Assembly (NCBI GenBank): GCA_964017185.1 | Contig: OZ024876.1 | Span: 14,261,726-14,325,725, forward strand | Reading direction: 5' to 3' | Source: Rugalucina vietnamica | Lineage: Eukaryota > Mollusca > Bivalvia > Lucinida > Lucinidae | DNA length: 64,000 nucleotides | Shown: positions 11,765 through 22,271 of the stretch, in pieces | Layout of the letters: the number at the start of each line of letters is the position of its first letter | How positions within the stretch are numbered: position 1 is the stretch's first letter | Position numbers and translations under genes: made by a program | Notes under the pieces: generated by a model | Databases searched by the model: none | What the model was told of the DNA's origin: nothing | What the model saw: the letters and a program-made list of their open reading frames with translations, nothing else

Positions 11765-14700
11765 GTAAGGATCACATAAAAACATGAAAAACCCTGATTT
11801 TTCAAACAACAGAATGATCTCACATCTTGCCATTCAAAATGTGATTTTTTACTCAAATACTATTCAAATTGCGGATAGAAGTTGCATTTTTTATATAAAT
11901 GCAATGCAAATTTTGTATTGAAGAGTACTCACAATAAAGCTGCTAAAAACATTTTAATTACCATATAATAATTATCATATAGTCAGATAATACTCCTTTT
12001 TCTGGAATTTATAATTGAGCTGCTGCACAAGAAAACTAACAATTTGCATATGCGAAAACAAAGATGCATATCAGCTTCGCAGTAACTGCGAAGCTGACCA
12101 GCGCCTTTGTTTTCTCTACACGGATAGTTCAATTCCTCTTCTTGTTATATCCCAAGTTTAAAGCTTCTAGCATTTTTCTGTGACAATACAGACTAGTCTG
12201 TGTTGGACCTGGTTGGAAATCCAAATTGTTGCTTCCCCCATGTGGCGGCTCAATTTATGTTTACAGTAACAGATAAAGTGTCAGAGACTCTGAATGTGAT
12301 TGCCAATGAGCCGTCCCTGGCCTTCTTTAGAATACAGGAACATGTGAGAAAATGTCTCCCACAGCTTGTGGAAACTAAGGTAATAGTATACAGCATGCTC
12401 AGATTTTTCTAGTTCAGGTGTTTAAGCAATGTTGTTTGTGAGTACATGTACAGTCTTGAAAGCTGATAATAAGTTTAAAATTTTGAATTTGCAAAGCAGC
12501 GGATTTGTAATATTAGTAAAAATTACAGCTTTGTCTATTCTGACCAAAGATAAAACATGATGTGGTGTGCAGGAATCTAAATTTTATAATTTTGGAAATC
12601 TTCGTGAGAACTAAAAATGGCGATCGAACATGGTCTTGTCATTTATTAATGTTTGCAAGGTCCCTCGATTATCAACACTCCCCTCGGGAGCTAGCGAATG
12701 CTAATGAATGGAAAATCGTGTTCGATCCCTCTAATAATACCTGTAGTAGCTTGGGTCTGGTCAGAAATCCAAATTGACCTAATTCTCATCTTATCTGAGC
12801 CGAAACGTGAGAAAACCAGTCTTTGGGGTTTCCAACCAGTTCTGACACAAACCGGCCTGACTGAACAGTCTCAGAAAAAGGCTAGAAGCTTGAAATTTCG
12901 GATTTAAGAAGAATACATTGTACTAATTAAGTAGCGAAAACAAAAGCACTGATCAGCTGTGCAGTTATGGCCAAGCTGATCTTGCGTCTTTGTTTTCACA
13001 TAGGCAAAAATCTGATTTTCCCATGATGTTATCATCTTATTTATGTATTTATTTTGTATGTATTTTGTATGTATTTGTATGTATTTTGTATGTATTTGTT
13101 GTGCAGCATGAAGTACAGGACCTGCAACAGAAAATTCAAGGCTCCTCCTTCGATACAGAATACCAAACCAAGTAAGCTGTAGACACAAAGTAAATTAAAT
13201 GGTATACAGTTACATTCAAAAATGACAGATGTTATATCCAAGTGCATCTTTATTCATTCGAGATTATCAGGTTGGGTTGGCTATCCATTAATAGCCCAGC
13301 TATTCAATCAGTGTACAATCTCTGACATACTGTGTAAGGGAGTCGACTCTAGCTCAGTGTTTAGAGCACCGGATTTCTGTCCAGGGCATCCTGGGTTTGA
13401 ATCTCATTAGGGATGTGGGATTTTTTAAAGCTTATCATATGAGCCGCCTCGTGGGAAAACCAACAATATGCATTGGCAAAAACAAAGACGCAGATCAGCT
13501 TCGCAGTAACCACGAAGCTGATCAGCGCCTTTGTTTTCGCTACTCGGATAGTACAATTCCTCCTCTACTTAATTCCAAAATTTCAAGCTTCTAGCCTGCT
13601 TCTGTAGCTGTACAGCCCGGTTTGTGTCAGACCTGTTCGGAAACCACATTGTTGGTTTTCCCATGAGGAGCTTCATCTCTTATGAATTTCATATATGTTG
13701 GAATCATGCTTCAGTTGACAGCCAAATCACTATTATCATTTGAGCCGCGACTCGAGAAAAACGATTTTTAGTGGTTTCAGACAGGGTTCGACACAAAACG
13801 GCCTGTACAGTCACAGAAGAAAGCTAGAAGCTTGAAACTTTGGATATAAGTAGAAGAGGCATTGTACTATCTGTGTAGCAAAAACAAAGGCGCTGATCAG
13901 TTGGTGGTTTTCTGATGCAGTGGCTCAAATACTTCTTTACAGTGCGGTGAAGGATATGCAGAAAAGTTCAGCACACTTTGAGAATATTCAAGACTTATTG
14001 AAGAATGCCATCTTTATGAAACAACAAATCGATTATGAGAAATCAAGAAGGTACATTACGAACACATACCCATGCAAGATACAGATTTTCATTTTTAGTT
14101 GAAAAAAAAAAAATGAAAATTTTATTACAAAGTATTTCAAATATTTTACTCAAAACATTGATTGTGGGTACACGTTAGAACCACCTCACCGATGAGAGTT
14201 ACTACGATCTATGTTTTAGAGCAAAAATAAAAACCCCAGTTTTAGTATAAACATATTTATTTCAACAGCATTTCATATACATTACAAAGATTCTGTATAC
14301 AATACAACATGATTTTATAATATAATGGTAGGGTATAAGGGGGTATACACTGCACAGACATGTTATAAGCCTATATCCTGAATTTCTGATTAATGTGATT
14401 TATGTGTCCCATTGAAGAGAAAACTGCCCAGGTGTGACACAAATGAGGCATTTATTTCCAAATTTTGGGAATTTGCTTATGAAAAGTTCCGACTCCATCA
14501 ATTCATATTGTAAGTTATTTGGGTATCCCTTGCTTACTTTTTTTTTGCAGTTTGGAATAGTCTGTTTCATTCTCATGTCATAAAATTTTATCTTTTAACA
14601 GATTTTGTGACAAATTATAGGACTTTTGGAATCCAAAAGAGTAGCAATATCAGATTTGTTTAGTGATATTATTTAAAAAGGTGAAATGCAATAAGGTGGT

Positions 14701-15854
14701 TTCAAAAAGATGTATGGAGAGTAAGCTTAACAAAATGCATCGTGTGCCAACTAAATGCTAACAGTTAACCCAATGCTTATTAACTTTGTTATCATTTTTC
14801 ATCTTGACTAACCAACTAACCTTACAGAGAGCAGGAAAAATTACATCCTAGCATGTACTCCACTAAATCTTCACCCAGTATCAATGCCCCCGGGGACCGA
14901 CCCGGCCGACTGTCCCGGACGCACAGCACCTCCAGTGACAGGTCATCCCGGCGATCCAGGGACAAACAACTTCTAATGGGTGCCACAAGCAGGCCACATA
15001 GCAGTGGTGGTGTAATTGCTGCGGACCAAGGCAGAGAAGGACCGGGTGGGTCTAGGAGCCGAGCTGGGGTCAGGGACCTGGCCTTACTGGCCAGAAAACA
15101 TCCTGATGAGAGAAGTCTAAGGGAAAACCAACCACATGGATCTAGGAGACATTCAAGTGAAATAAAAACTGGTAATGCTAGTAAGACGCAACTTGAGGGG
15201 GCTGTTCCTCTTGCAACAAAGGGATCTGTTCCTGACATCCTAAAGAAGGATCCTGGGACAGATAACTGTGAAGTAAAACCAAAGAAAGAGTTGCCTGGAG
15301 TAGATAAAAGGAGAGAGAAGTGTCATAAGGGGAAAGATCCTGTAATGAAAACAAAAAGTGGTGATAGCACAGGAGTTAAGGGACATAATGTTGACAAGTA
15401 TGGCCATAATAGGAAGCCATCATTGGGGAAAGGTGATGGGTTAAGCAAAGTCAGTTCTAGCACAAAGGACAGTAAACCTTGCCATCAACAGAAGGATACT
15501 AGTAGCCATGCCAAGGACCACAATGAAAGAAAGACTGAAGGTCACTCCGAACATTTCTTCAGGCGAGACAGCAGCAAAATGGCTGAACGGTCAAAGGGAG
15601 ATAACCAAAGCCACACTGGCCAATTAATAAAGAGAAAAAGTAGTAAGGAATTGGCATCAGATAAGTCTAAGGGAGAGCATCAGAATAAGCCCGTTACATC
15701 AATGAGCAAGAGTTCAGTTTCCAGAAAAGATGGCCCCAAGAAAGAGGAAAAGCACCCAAAGACAGATGTGGATAAACATGGTTCTGGGTCTATATCTAAG
15801 TCAGGTGGTGGCGGGCGTAGAATGGTGGAGGGAAAACATTCTGGCCAAGAATAA
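11675..15854 (+). CDS. BORCS8: BORCS8 (BLOC-1-related complex subunit 8), 5' incomplete, long basic tail
   Basis: Five exons join in phase: 11675-11764, 12267-12379, 13107-13171, 13943-14050, 14828-15854. Exons 2-4 encode the conserved BORCS8 (MEF2BNB) core, recognised by VTDKVSETLNVIANEPS, RIQEHVRKCLPQL and the NAVKDM...LLKNAI stretch, all collinear with the vertebrate protein of about 119 residues. BORCS8 is a small helical subunit of BORC, which sits on the cytosolic face of lysosomes, recruits ARL8 and promotes kinesin-driven outward movement. No in-frame ATG is present in exon 11675-11764, and its acceptor leaves a partial codon, so at least one 5' exon is missing or lies upstream unrecognised. 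The last exon adds about 340 residues very rich in Lys, Ser, Asp and Gly, with no recognised domain. This tail is absent from the vertebrate protein. Stop TAA at 15852-15854. The family call is firm; the first exon and the tail are inference from phase and open reading frame. Confidence 0.88.
12016..12252. mobile_element. Type A MITE in BORCS8 intron, 14 bp before an acceptor
   Basis: Left TIR degenerate (TGAGCTGCTGCACAAGAAAA), right TIR intact. Its last base is 14 bp from the exon at 12267. Confidence 0.85.
12267..12379 (+). CDS. BORCS8: BORCS8 exon (conserved core 1)
   Basis: 113 bp, split-phase start, ends in phase at AAG|GTAATA. Encodes the best conserved BORCS8 block (VTDKVSETLNVIANEPSLAF followed by RIQEHVRKCLPQLVETK). 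The acceptor TTTACAG lies only 14 bp after the end of a terminal-repeat MITE. Confidence 0.92.
12796..13031. mobile_element. Type A MITE in BORCS8 intron
   Basis: TGAGCCGAAACGTGAGAAAA at the left, central hairpin with GCTGATCAGCTGTGCAGTTA-type sequence, right end decayed. Confidence 0.8.
13036..13102 (+). repeat. Degenerate GTATTTT(GTAT) array before a BORCS8 exon
   Basis: TTTTGTATGTATTTTGTATG repeats directly up to the acceptor at 13106. Confidence 0.8.
13107..13171 (+). CDS. BORCS8: BORCS8 exon (conserved core 2)
   Basis: 65 bp, acceptor TTGTGCAG, donor AA|GTAAGC. Encodes HEVQDLQQKIQGSSFDTEYQT, aligning with human ADMQRWEEQSQGAIYTVEY. The normal polypyrimidine tract is replaced by a degenerate GTATTTTGTAT array (about 13036-13100). 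Confidence 0.88.
13337..13412 (+). mobile_element. tRNA-derived SINE head
   Basis: TCTAGCTCAGTGTTTAGAGC (A-box region) and GGGTTTGAATCTC (B-box region) 42 bp apart, in BORCS8 intron 3. The acceptor stem does not pair, so this is a SINE or tRNA relic rather than a tRNA gene. Confidence 0.5.
13440..13675. mobile_element. Type A MITE in BORCS8 intron
   Basis: TGAGCCGCCTCGTGGGAAAA to CCCATGAGGAGCTTCA; central hairpin nearly perfect. Confidence 0.88.
13741..13927. mobile_element. Type A MITE, 15 bp before a BORCS8 acceptor
   Basis: Left TIR TGAGCCGCGACTCGAGAAAA, right TIR GATGCAGTGGCTCA, with half of the central hairpin deleted. Ends 15 bp from the exon at 13943. Confidence 0.85.
13943..14050 (+). 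CDS. BORCS8: BORCS8 exon (conserved core 3)
   Basis: 108 bp; acceptor CTTTACAG, donor AAG|GTACAT. Encodes NAVKDMQKSSAHFENIQDLL and the following KNAIFMKQQIDYEKSR. An upstream AG (13919-13920) belongs to a MITE and would give the wrong phase, so 13943 is the supported start. MITE ends sit 15 bp before and 3 bp after this exon. Confidence 0.9.
14054..14368. mobile_element. Type B MITE starting 3 bp after a BORCS8 donor
   Basis: CATTACGAACACATACCCAT starts at the fourth intron base after the exon ending 14050. Centre ACGTTAGAACCACCTCACCG, right arm ends ACACTGCACAGACATG. Confidence 0.82.
14828..15854 (+). CDS. BORCS8: BORCS8 terminal exon, disordered basic tail
   Basis: 1027 bp, acceptor AACCTTACAG, open to TAA at 15852-15854. 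The first residues (REQEKLHPS) continue the helical domain. The remainder is low complexity: an Arg/Ser stretch near 14880-15060, then Lys/Ser/Asp-rich sequence with repeated KxxSKE- and KDxxK-like motifs and a short Gly run near the end. No transmembrane or zinc motif is seen. The base composition is richer in GC than the neighbouring introns, as expected of coding sequence. Confidence 0.78.
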
Positions 15855-15900
15855 TAGTAATTTGGGTGTTGTGGTTCATTATGTGGTAGCTAGTGGATTA

Positions 15901-16126
15901 GTTAACCCATATTTGACAAATGGATTTTCCCATCATTATCATTTGGATGACTCCACTTTCAGTTTTAGGGGCGTCAGGAGTGATTTTTTCAAATTTTATC
16001 CAATGTTTTGATGAAATTCGTCTAAGCAAACAGAATAGCCCTAGATGGGACGCCGCTTTCTGCGGCGTCACATCTGGGGCTATTCTGTTTGCCATTGCCC
16101 TCTAAAAGGGACGCCAAATGAGTTAA
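15901..16126. mobile_element. Type C MITE downstream of BORCS8
   Basis: Type C: about 225 bp, TTAACCCAT...ATGAGTTAA ends, arms with CCCATCATTATCATTTGG and GCAAACAGAATAGCCC, centre GGGACGCCGCTTTCTGCGGC. This copy begins 47 bp after the BORCS8 stop and is probably in its 3' UTR. Confidence 0.85.
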
Positions 16127-16395
16127 ACTTGAAAATATTTGCTTGCAGTGTTATTTTACACTAGTTTTGTGAGCAGAATATATCTTTAAGTCGGTAAATC
16201 AAAATTAAGTCCTAAATTGTCTAAAAGTATATTGCAATAAATGGAATATTAAAATTGCCTCACTATTCCCCAGAACTAAGTGGACTTTGCATTTAATGAA
16301 ACGGTTGGATTGTAGTTGTGTGGGATTGTGTGTGTGTATTTTTGAGGGCACTTATATTTAACAATTTATGACCCTTTTCTAAAATAAACAATTAC

Positions 16396-17045
16396 CAGGT
16401 CTAAGAGCTGACATAAATTTACAGACTGTCTTTAGATTTACAGACTGTCTTTAGATTTAAAGACCTGTGAGTCTATAGAATTAAAGACTAAAACGAAGAA
16501 ATAGCAACAATTATAAAATACGGAAAATTCGCAATGATAAACAATTGTGATTTGATTTATTACATAAGCAGTTGCATAGTGCAGAAAAATGTTCATCGTT
16601 TGTTGACTTAACATTGAATAATGGAAGAAACAAATAAATGTGTTTTGATATACAGTTTTCTCCCATATACTATAACTCAACAACTGATAATGCAAGCAAT
16701 CCATCTGATCGGGTGACATTCATCGCCAACAATGGTCAAAGGGAGAATACATATAGTTATTATTTGCTATCAGTACACGGAAATAAGGCCATACTTTTAC
16801 ACAAACTTTACACACCGAATATCGTACATGTATAGGACATTCATTTACGTTAAATATAGAATGCGCTTTTTCTTGGTATTCCAAAATTCGATGAAATACT
16901 GCATAAGTCTTTAAATATATAGACTTTACAAGTCTTTAGATTTACAGACTGTCTTTATATCCACAGACTTAACAAGTCTGTAGATTTATAGACAGTCTGT
17001 AAATTTAGTAAGTCTGTAGACTTGAAATGTCAGCTCTTAGACCTG
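16396..17045. mobile_element. 650-bp palindromic MITE with ATTAC target duplication
   Basis: Ends CAGGTCTAAGAGCTGACAT and its inverse, flanked by ATTAC at 16391-16395 and 17046-17050. Both arms hold repeated TCTTTAGATTTACAGACTG-type segments in alternating orientation. Lies downstream of the BORCS8 stop. Confidence 0.85.
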
Positions 17046-17250
17046 ATTACTGTGGTACATAATAGGTACTTGCATTGTGTGGTGAGATACAAACCGCAAT
17101 TGACATAAGATGGGCACATTTCTAGGTGTGACCAAATTATTGGGGAATGTTCAGAAACTGAAGCCCTGCCAACATTTAGGCAAGGTACCTCTTGTAAACT
17201 TTCCCTTTTTACAGCAAAAAATCTCTACTGAGTACTAATATAAGTCTGGG

Positions 17251-17452
17251 TCCAGTTGTTCAAAACTTTCTTAGCTTAACCCTGTTAAGCCCTCAATTTG
17301 TTAACCATATATCAACTTCAAAAGCAAATACACTGTAATTTTTTGTTGAAAACAAAAAATAACAGTGCATTTGTACATGTAATATTCATTTTTGAAATTT
17401 TAACGAATCGTTAACTGAAGATGTTGTTAATTTTGAATAATTGGGCCCTGTT
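17251..17452. mobile_element. Type D MITE
   Basis: Type D: ends GGTCCAGTTGTTCAAAACTT / inverse, arms with TTAAGCCCTCAATTTGTTAA, centre AATTTTTTGTTGAAAACAAA. Immediately precedes the possible alternative BORCS8 exon. Confidence 0.75.
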
Positions 17453-17481
17453 GTCTTAATAATAATTTTAATATATTCCAG

Positions 17482-17773
17482 TGACCTACCAGCTGACAAG
17501 GTATCCCCTGCAAATACTCGTAGTACAGGGACGTCTGGACCAACCCCCACTGTGATAGACCACCAAACCACTGGACGGACCTCATCTGTGATAGACCACC
17601 GAATCACTAGTATAAATGCTGATTCACACGTTGAGCCATATTTCAGTGACAGTTTAGTACATGACAATGCCAGAACGGCAACACAGACCAATGCAAATAA
17701 AAACAATGGTCTTCATAGTGAGTCGGATTCAAATTCACAGAACAACGATAGGGAACTGGTCCATGAGAGATGA
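17482..17773 (+). CDS. Possible alternative 3' exon of the BORCS8 locus
   Basis: After an acceptor-like TATATTCCAG an open frame of about 97 codons runs to TGA at 17771-17773. It is polar and low complexity (Thr, Ser, Asn, Asp, His) and contains two near-repeats (TVIDHQTTGRTS / SVIDHRITSINA). It needs two bases of a preceding codon; a phase-compatible but weak donor (AA|GTATGG) exists near 15398 in the long tail exon. The frame ends 2 bp before a MITE begins. This could be an alternative tail, an unrelated exon or chance. Confidence 0.25.
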
Positions 17774-17775
17774 TG

Positions 17776-18006
17776 TGAGCCGGGACGTGTGAAAACCTGT
17801 CTACGGGTTTTCTGACCTGGTCCGACACAAACCGGTCTCTGCAGCTACAGAGTAGATGCTTGAAATTTTGGATTTAGGAAGAAGAGGAATTGTACTATCC
17901 GTGTAGTGGAAACAAAGGCGCTGATCAGCTTTGCAGTAACTGCAAAGCTGATCTGCGCCTTTGTTTTCGCATAGGCAGAAACCCGGTTTTCTCATAACAT
18001 GGCTCA
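17776..18006. mobile_element. Type A MITE
   Basis: TGAGCCGGGACGTGTGAAAA to CATAACATGGCTCA. Begins 2 bp after the stop of the possible alternative exon. Confidence 0.88.
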
Positions 18007-18102
18007 TGTTACAGCAGTAGATCATAGGACAAGTGAAATTCAGAAAGTCTCCTGACCATTGTTACCCTAGGTTCTCATTTCTGTTACAATTATTGTATCA
18101 TG

Positions 18103-18339
18103 TGAGCCACCTCGTGGGAAAACCAACGTTGTAGTTTACGACAATATCCGACATAAACCGGACTGCACAGTAACAGAAGACAGCTAGAAGAATGAAATTT
18201 TGTATTTAGGAAGTAGAGGAACTGTACTATCCGAGTAGCGAAAAACAAAGGCGCTGATCAGCTTTGCAGTTACTGCGAAGCTGATCTGCGCCTTTGTTTT
18301 GGCCTATGCAGATTGTTGTTTTTTCCATGCGGCGGCTCA
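18103..18339. mobile_element. Type A MITE
   Basis: TGAGCCACCTCGTGGGAAAA to CATGCGGCGGCTCA; hairpin GCTTTGCAGTTACTGCGAAG. Confidence 0.9.
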
Positions 18340-18391
18340 AATTATGTAAATTTTAAGCATATGAGATGCGTCCTGGCAATTGTTGTAAGCA

Positions 18392-18465
18392 TACCATTAT
18401 GAAAACATGCACAGGCAATATACAGAGATTTTTTCTGCTGTAAAAAATGAAAATTATTGATATAA
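18392..18465. mobile_element. Type B MITE end fragment
   Basis: CCATTATGAAAACATGCACA and CAATATACAGAGATTTTTTC only. Confidence 0.6.
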
Positions 18466-19043
18466 CTCAGTAGCTAATTAAAGTGCTTAATGGGATTTTC
18501 CTAATGGACCAAACACATTTTGTACTTTTGCCCGGCCTCTCATTAAAATCCAGAACAAAGCTGCATTCATGATGTTTTTGCATTGATTTATTGTAACATA
18601 TTCACAGTTAGCCATGAATAGAATAGAATCGATTTTATTTCCAAAATCAAGGACCCTTTCGGGTTGTTAAAAAATTTGCATATATGATAAGAGCCATATA
18701 AATGAAATGCTAGCACAATTACATGTATTATCAAACATTTAGATTCCTCAAACAAGCATTGATTATTCTAATTAATAAAATAGTCTTTGCACAATAAGAT
18801 TGTCCTATAGTTTTGTCACAAATTTACTGGTCGGTGTACATTATGAGTGATATGTGGCATAATAAGCTGCATTTGGTCAATTGACCTAGCCTCTCGATTG
18901 GTACTCCAATATCATCCTGAATGCTTACATAAATCACCACTTGCTGTAGTATCTTATGGAAGATGTGATAAAAATGTGCAATATCATGTTGTATTTTAAT
19001 TATTAAAGCTCGTAAATACGTATATGGGTTGTTGGACCTTATT

Positions 19044-19328
19044 TTGCCGAAAATACGCACATGCAATATAGATATTTTTTCTGTAAAAATTGAAAAATTT
19101 CATTCGAAAAGTTTTGATATATTTTTTACCCTTTCTTTCAAATTGTGGATACAAGTTGATTGATTGATTTAGGATTTAAAGTCCCACCAACAGCTAAGGT
19201 CATTAGGGACAGGGTGTACAAATTAGAATGAGTACCCACAATCTATGTTTTGGAGCCACAATAAGGAAGCATTATACCCCTGTAAACCCCATTTTCACTA
19301 AATAAATACGTTATCCTGATGAAACTGA
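19044..19328. mobile_element. Type B MITE interrupted by a SINE fragment
   Basis: ACGCACATGCAATATAGATA, then SINE 19155-19215, then GAGTACCCACAATCTATGTT to TATCCTGATGAAACTG. Confidence 0.7.
19155..19215 (-). mobile_element. SINE 3' domain fragment
   Basis: GATTTAGGATTTAAAGTCCC followed by ACCAACAGCTAAGGTCAT matches (reversed) the domain at 8390-8440. It interrupts a type B MITE. Confidence 0.45.
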
Positions 19329-19331
19329 TAT

Positions 19332-19560
19332 AGGAGCCCCGACTCAAGAAAACCAGTGTTCGGAATTTCCCACCACTAACCAGCCTTCACATGCACAGAA
19401 GAAAGCTAAAATCTTGAAATTTTGGGTATAAGTAGAGGAGGAATTGTACTGTCTGAGTAGCAAAAACAAAGGCGCTGATCAGCTGTGCAGTTACTACACA
19501 GCTGATCTGCGTCTTTGTTTTGGCATAGGCAAAAATCTGGCTTTCTCATGACACGGCTCA
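19332..19560. mobile_element. Type A MITE
   Basis: GGAGCCCCGACTCAAGAAAA to CATGACACGGCTCA; centre AGCTGTGCAGTTACTACACA. Confidence 0.85.
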
Positions 19561-19627
19561 AATGCTCTTCTTGGATCAACAGACTGGAAGAATGACAAAA
19601 ATATTTTCATGAGCAAATTTACAAAGA

Positions 19628-21605
19628 AACAAGTAGCCCAAGGGCAACGATCGCTCACATGAGAGTCAACAAGCATAGTCACTGGGCAAAGTGATTTATT
19701 TTTATTTATTTTTTTTTACCATAAATGGGTATAACGGCCATCTTGGTTATGTTTCAGGTCTATGGCTGCAATAGTTACCATAGGATCATTGGTCCTGTAA
19801 ACGCTTACCTGAGACCTAGTTGTTACTTTTTCCCATGTTTCCATGTTTGCCTATGTTTCCAAAATTGACCTTGACCTAAATTAATCCCATACCTTCATCT
19901 ACTCTATTATTTGTTTGCATCTACCACTTTTCACGTCTCAGGCTACAATAGTTTTCAAAATATCCATTGTTTTCACTTTTTCCCATGTAAAAGCCTATGT
20001 TTCTGAAATTGACCTTGCCGTAAAATAGATCAAGGTCATCTTAAGGTCATAACTACGATGGGCTGGAGTCACAAATGCTACATACCAAGTTTCGTGAAAA
20101 TCGGCCTGCCGGTTCAGGAGAAGATTTTTTAGTGGTTTTTACCATATATGGGCGTGGCGGCCATCTTGGTCATGTGACCTGGATTTCGCAATCAAACTTT
20201 CGTTCCCCCTACCCATGGCTGCTGCACATAAAATTTCACTTTGATTGGCCAAGCGATTTCAGACAAGATCTTTGAAAAGTGTGTACCGATGACGGACAGG
20301 CCAAGGTCAAGAGATGACCTTGACCTAAATTAATCACATACCTTCATTGACTCCATTAGTAGTTTTGCATCTACTACTTTCCAGGTCTCAGGCTGCAATA
20401 GTTTTCAAAAAATCCATAGTTTTCACTTTTGATCTTGCTGTAAAATAGGTCAAGGTCATCCTAGGGTCATCATTTTATCAAACTATGATGGACTGGAGTC
20501 CCAAATGCTACATACCAAGTTCTGGAGAAGAAGATTTTTGAGTGGTTTTTACCATATAATTTTATGGGCATGGTGGCCATCTTGGTCATGTGACCTGGAT
20601 TTTGTGATTAAACTTTTGTTACCCTACCCATGGATGCTCCACATAAAATTTCAGTTTGATTGGCCATGCGGTTTCAGAGAAGAAGATCTTTGAAAAGCGT
20701 GTATGGACGACAGACTGGTCAAGGTCAACAGATGACCTTGACCTAAATTAATCACATACCTTCATCTACTCCATAAGTTGTTTGCATCTGCCACTGTTCA
20801 GGTCTCAGGCTGCAATAGTTTAAAAAAATCCATAGTTTTTTTCATAAACATAAATCTTCTGTCCATTTGCATACCCCAGCAAGTTTCCCCCCATTTAATT
20901 ACATTTTACTTATTTTCCCCATTCAAATGCATAGGCCTTCTGGTTCTGGAGAAGAAGATTTTTTTTGCTATTTATAGCCATGGTGGCCATCTTGGGCATG
21001 TGACTTTGACCTTTTATACAAATTTTCATTCCCACTTCCTAACAATGCTTCACATAAAGTTTGGCTTTAATTGGCCTAGCCGTTTCAGAGAAGATGTTTG
21101 AATATTATGGTCATATACATGTATATAGCCCCGGGGCAGGGGCAGACCACCCCCTTGGGTCTAATTTTTTTCATAAACAAAACTTCTGCCCATTTGCATA
21201 CTTCCAGCAAGTTTCCTCCCATTTAATTACATTTTACTTATTTTCCCAATTCAAATGCATTAGCGACCCAAGTTGACCTTGCCATAAAATAGGTCAAGGT
21301 CATCCCTGGGTCATGATTTATAAATAGAGCTCCATTGCATAATCATTCATGCCATGTTTCAAAATTTCTGGAGAAGAAGATTTTTAAAGGTTTTTGCTAT
21401 TTATAGCCATGGTGGCCATCTTGGTCATGTGACCTGGACCATTTATACAAACTTTTGTTCGCCCTTCCTTAAGATGTTTGGCTTTGATTGGCACAGTGGC
21501 TTCAGAGGAGAAGATCTTTGAAATTGTGGACGACAGACGGAAACTGGAGCATGGGTATACTTACTATAAGCTAACCTGGTGAGCCTTCGGCTCAGTTGAG
21601 CTAAA
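19628..21605. mobile_element. Pearl/Helitron-like element
   Basis: Tandem cores of 430-460 bp with GGTCAAGGTCATC, CATATATGGGCGTGGCGGCC and TCTTGGTCATGTGACCTGG. Ends with a GTGAGCCTTCGGCTCAGTTG hairpin and GAGCTAAAA. Confidence 0.75.
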
Positions 21606-22020
21606 AACTTATCTAACAAGTAGTCCAAAGGGCAACAATTGCTCTTCTGAGAACCAACAAAATAAACTAAGAATAAGTGTGGCTGAAACATTTTATCATG
21701 ATGATTCCAACTTTTTGGGTATTTTTATGTGCCATCAGGCTGAATTTGTAACTCATCTAAGATTTTATGGTTGTTACCTAGAAGAATGATGAAGATCCAT
21801 GGAAAAAAGAATGAAGCAAATCCGATTAAAAAATCCAGGCAGTGCCATGTGTACAACAATTTCTCCATTATTAGCCTATGGAAGCTATCTGTTGCCATGG
21901 AAACCACAAATTTGATCTGATCCTCCCAAAACCAAATGGAAAATTCTCCCCATCTGTGATGCTTCACACCAAATTTGATCAACTTTGGCCAGCTAGTCTC
22001 AGGTTACCAAGTTTCTAATT
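21606..22020. mobile_element. Probable second short pearl-like element
   Basis: AACAAGTAGTCCAAAGGGCA repeats the start of 19628, followed by TCTGTTGCCATGGAAACCAC and a core resembling 32970-33110. No clear end hairpin. Confidence 0.45.
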
Positions 22021-22084
22021 TCTGATGCTCAAGGGGAGATTACTCAAAGGCGATGGTCGGATCTGATCCGATATCGAACACATT

Positions 22085-22271
22085 CCAGATTTTATGTTGT
22101 TGTTTGTTTGGGTTTAACGTCGCTTTCAGCATTATCTGTCATATCACGACGGTGTCTGGTTGTGACAGGGAGCTCAGTGCTCACTTTTACAGTGCTGCCT
22201 CACTGTGGTATCAGATCCCAGACACTTTTTCCTGATACCACCCCCAGTCACATTATACCTACACCGGAGTG
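22085..22271 (-). mobile_element. SINE 3' part / mollusc conserved SINE domain
   Basis: GGGTTTAACGTCGCTTTCAG and TCATATCACGACGGTG match the conserved 3' domain found in many mollusc SINEs (compare 8402-8452 in the opposite orientation). It ends at the target duplication of the LINE. Confidence 0.55.

Noticed and set aside
13920..13942. Acceptor AG at 13919-13920 for the BORCS8 exon
   Set aside because: This AG belongs to the MITE end and gives the wrong phase; 13941-13942 restores the conserved frame.
14822..15238. Minus-strand frame of 138 codons
   Set aside because: Antisense of the BORCS8 tail exon, which has a supported acceptor and phase.
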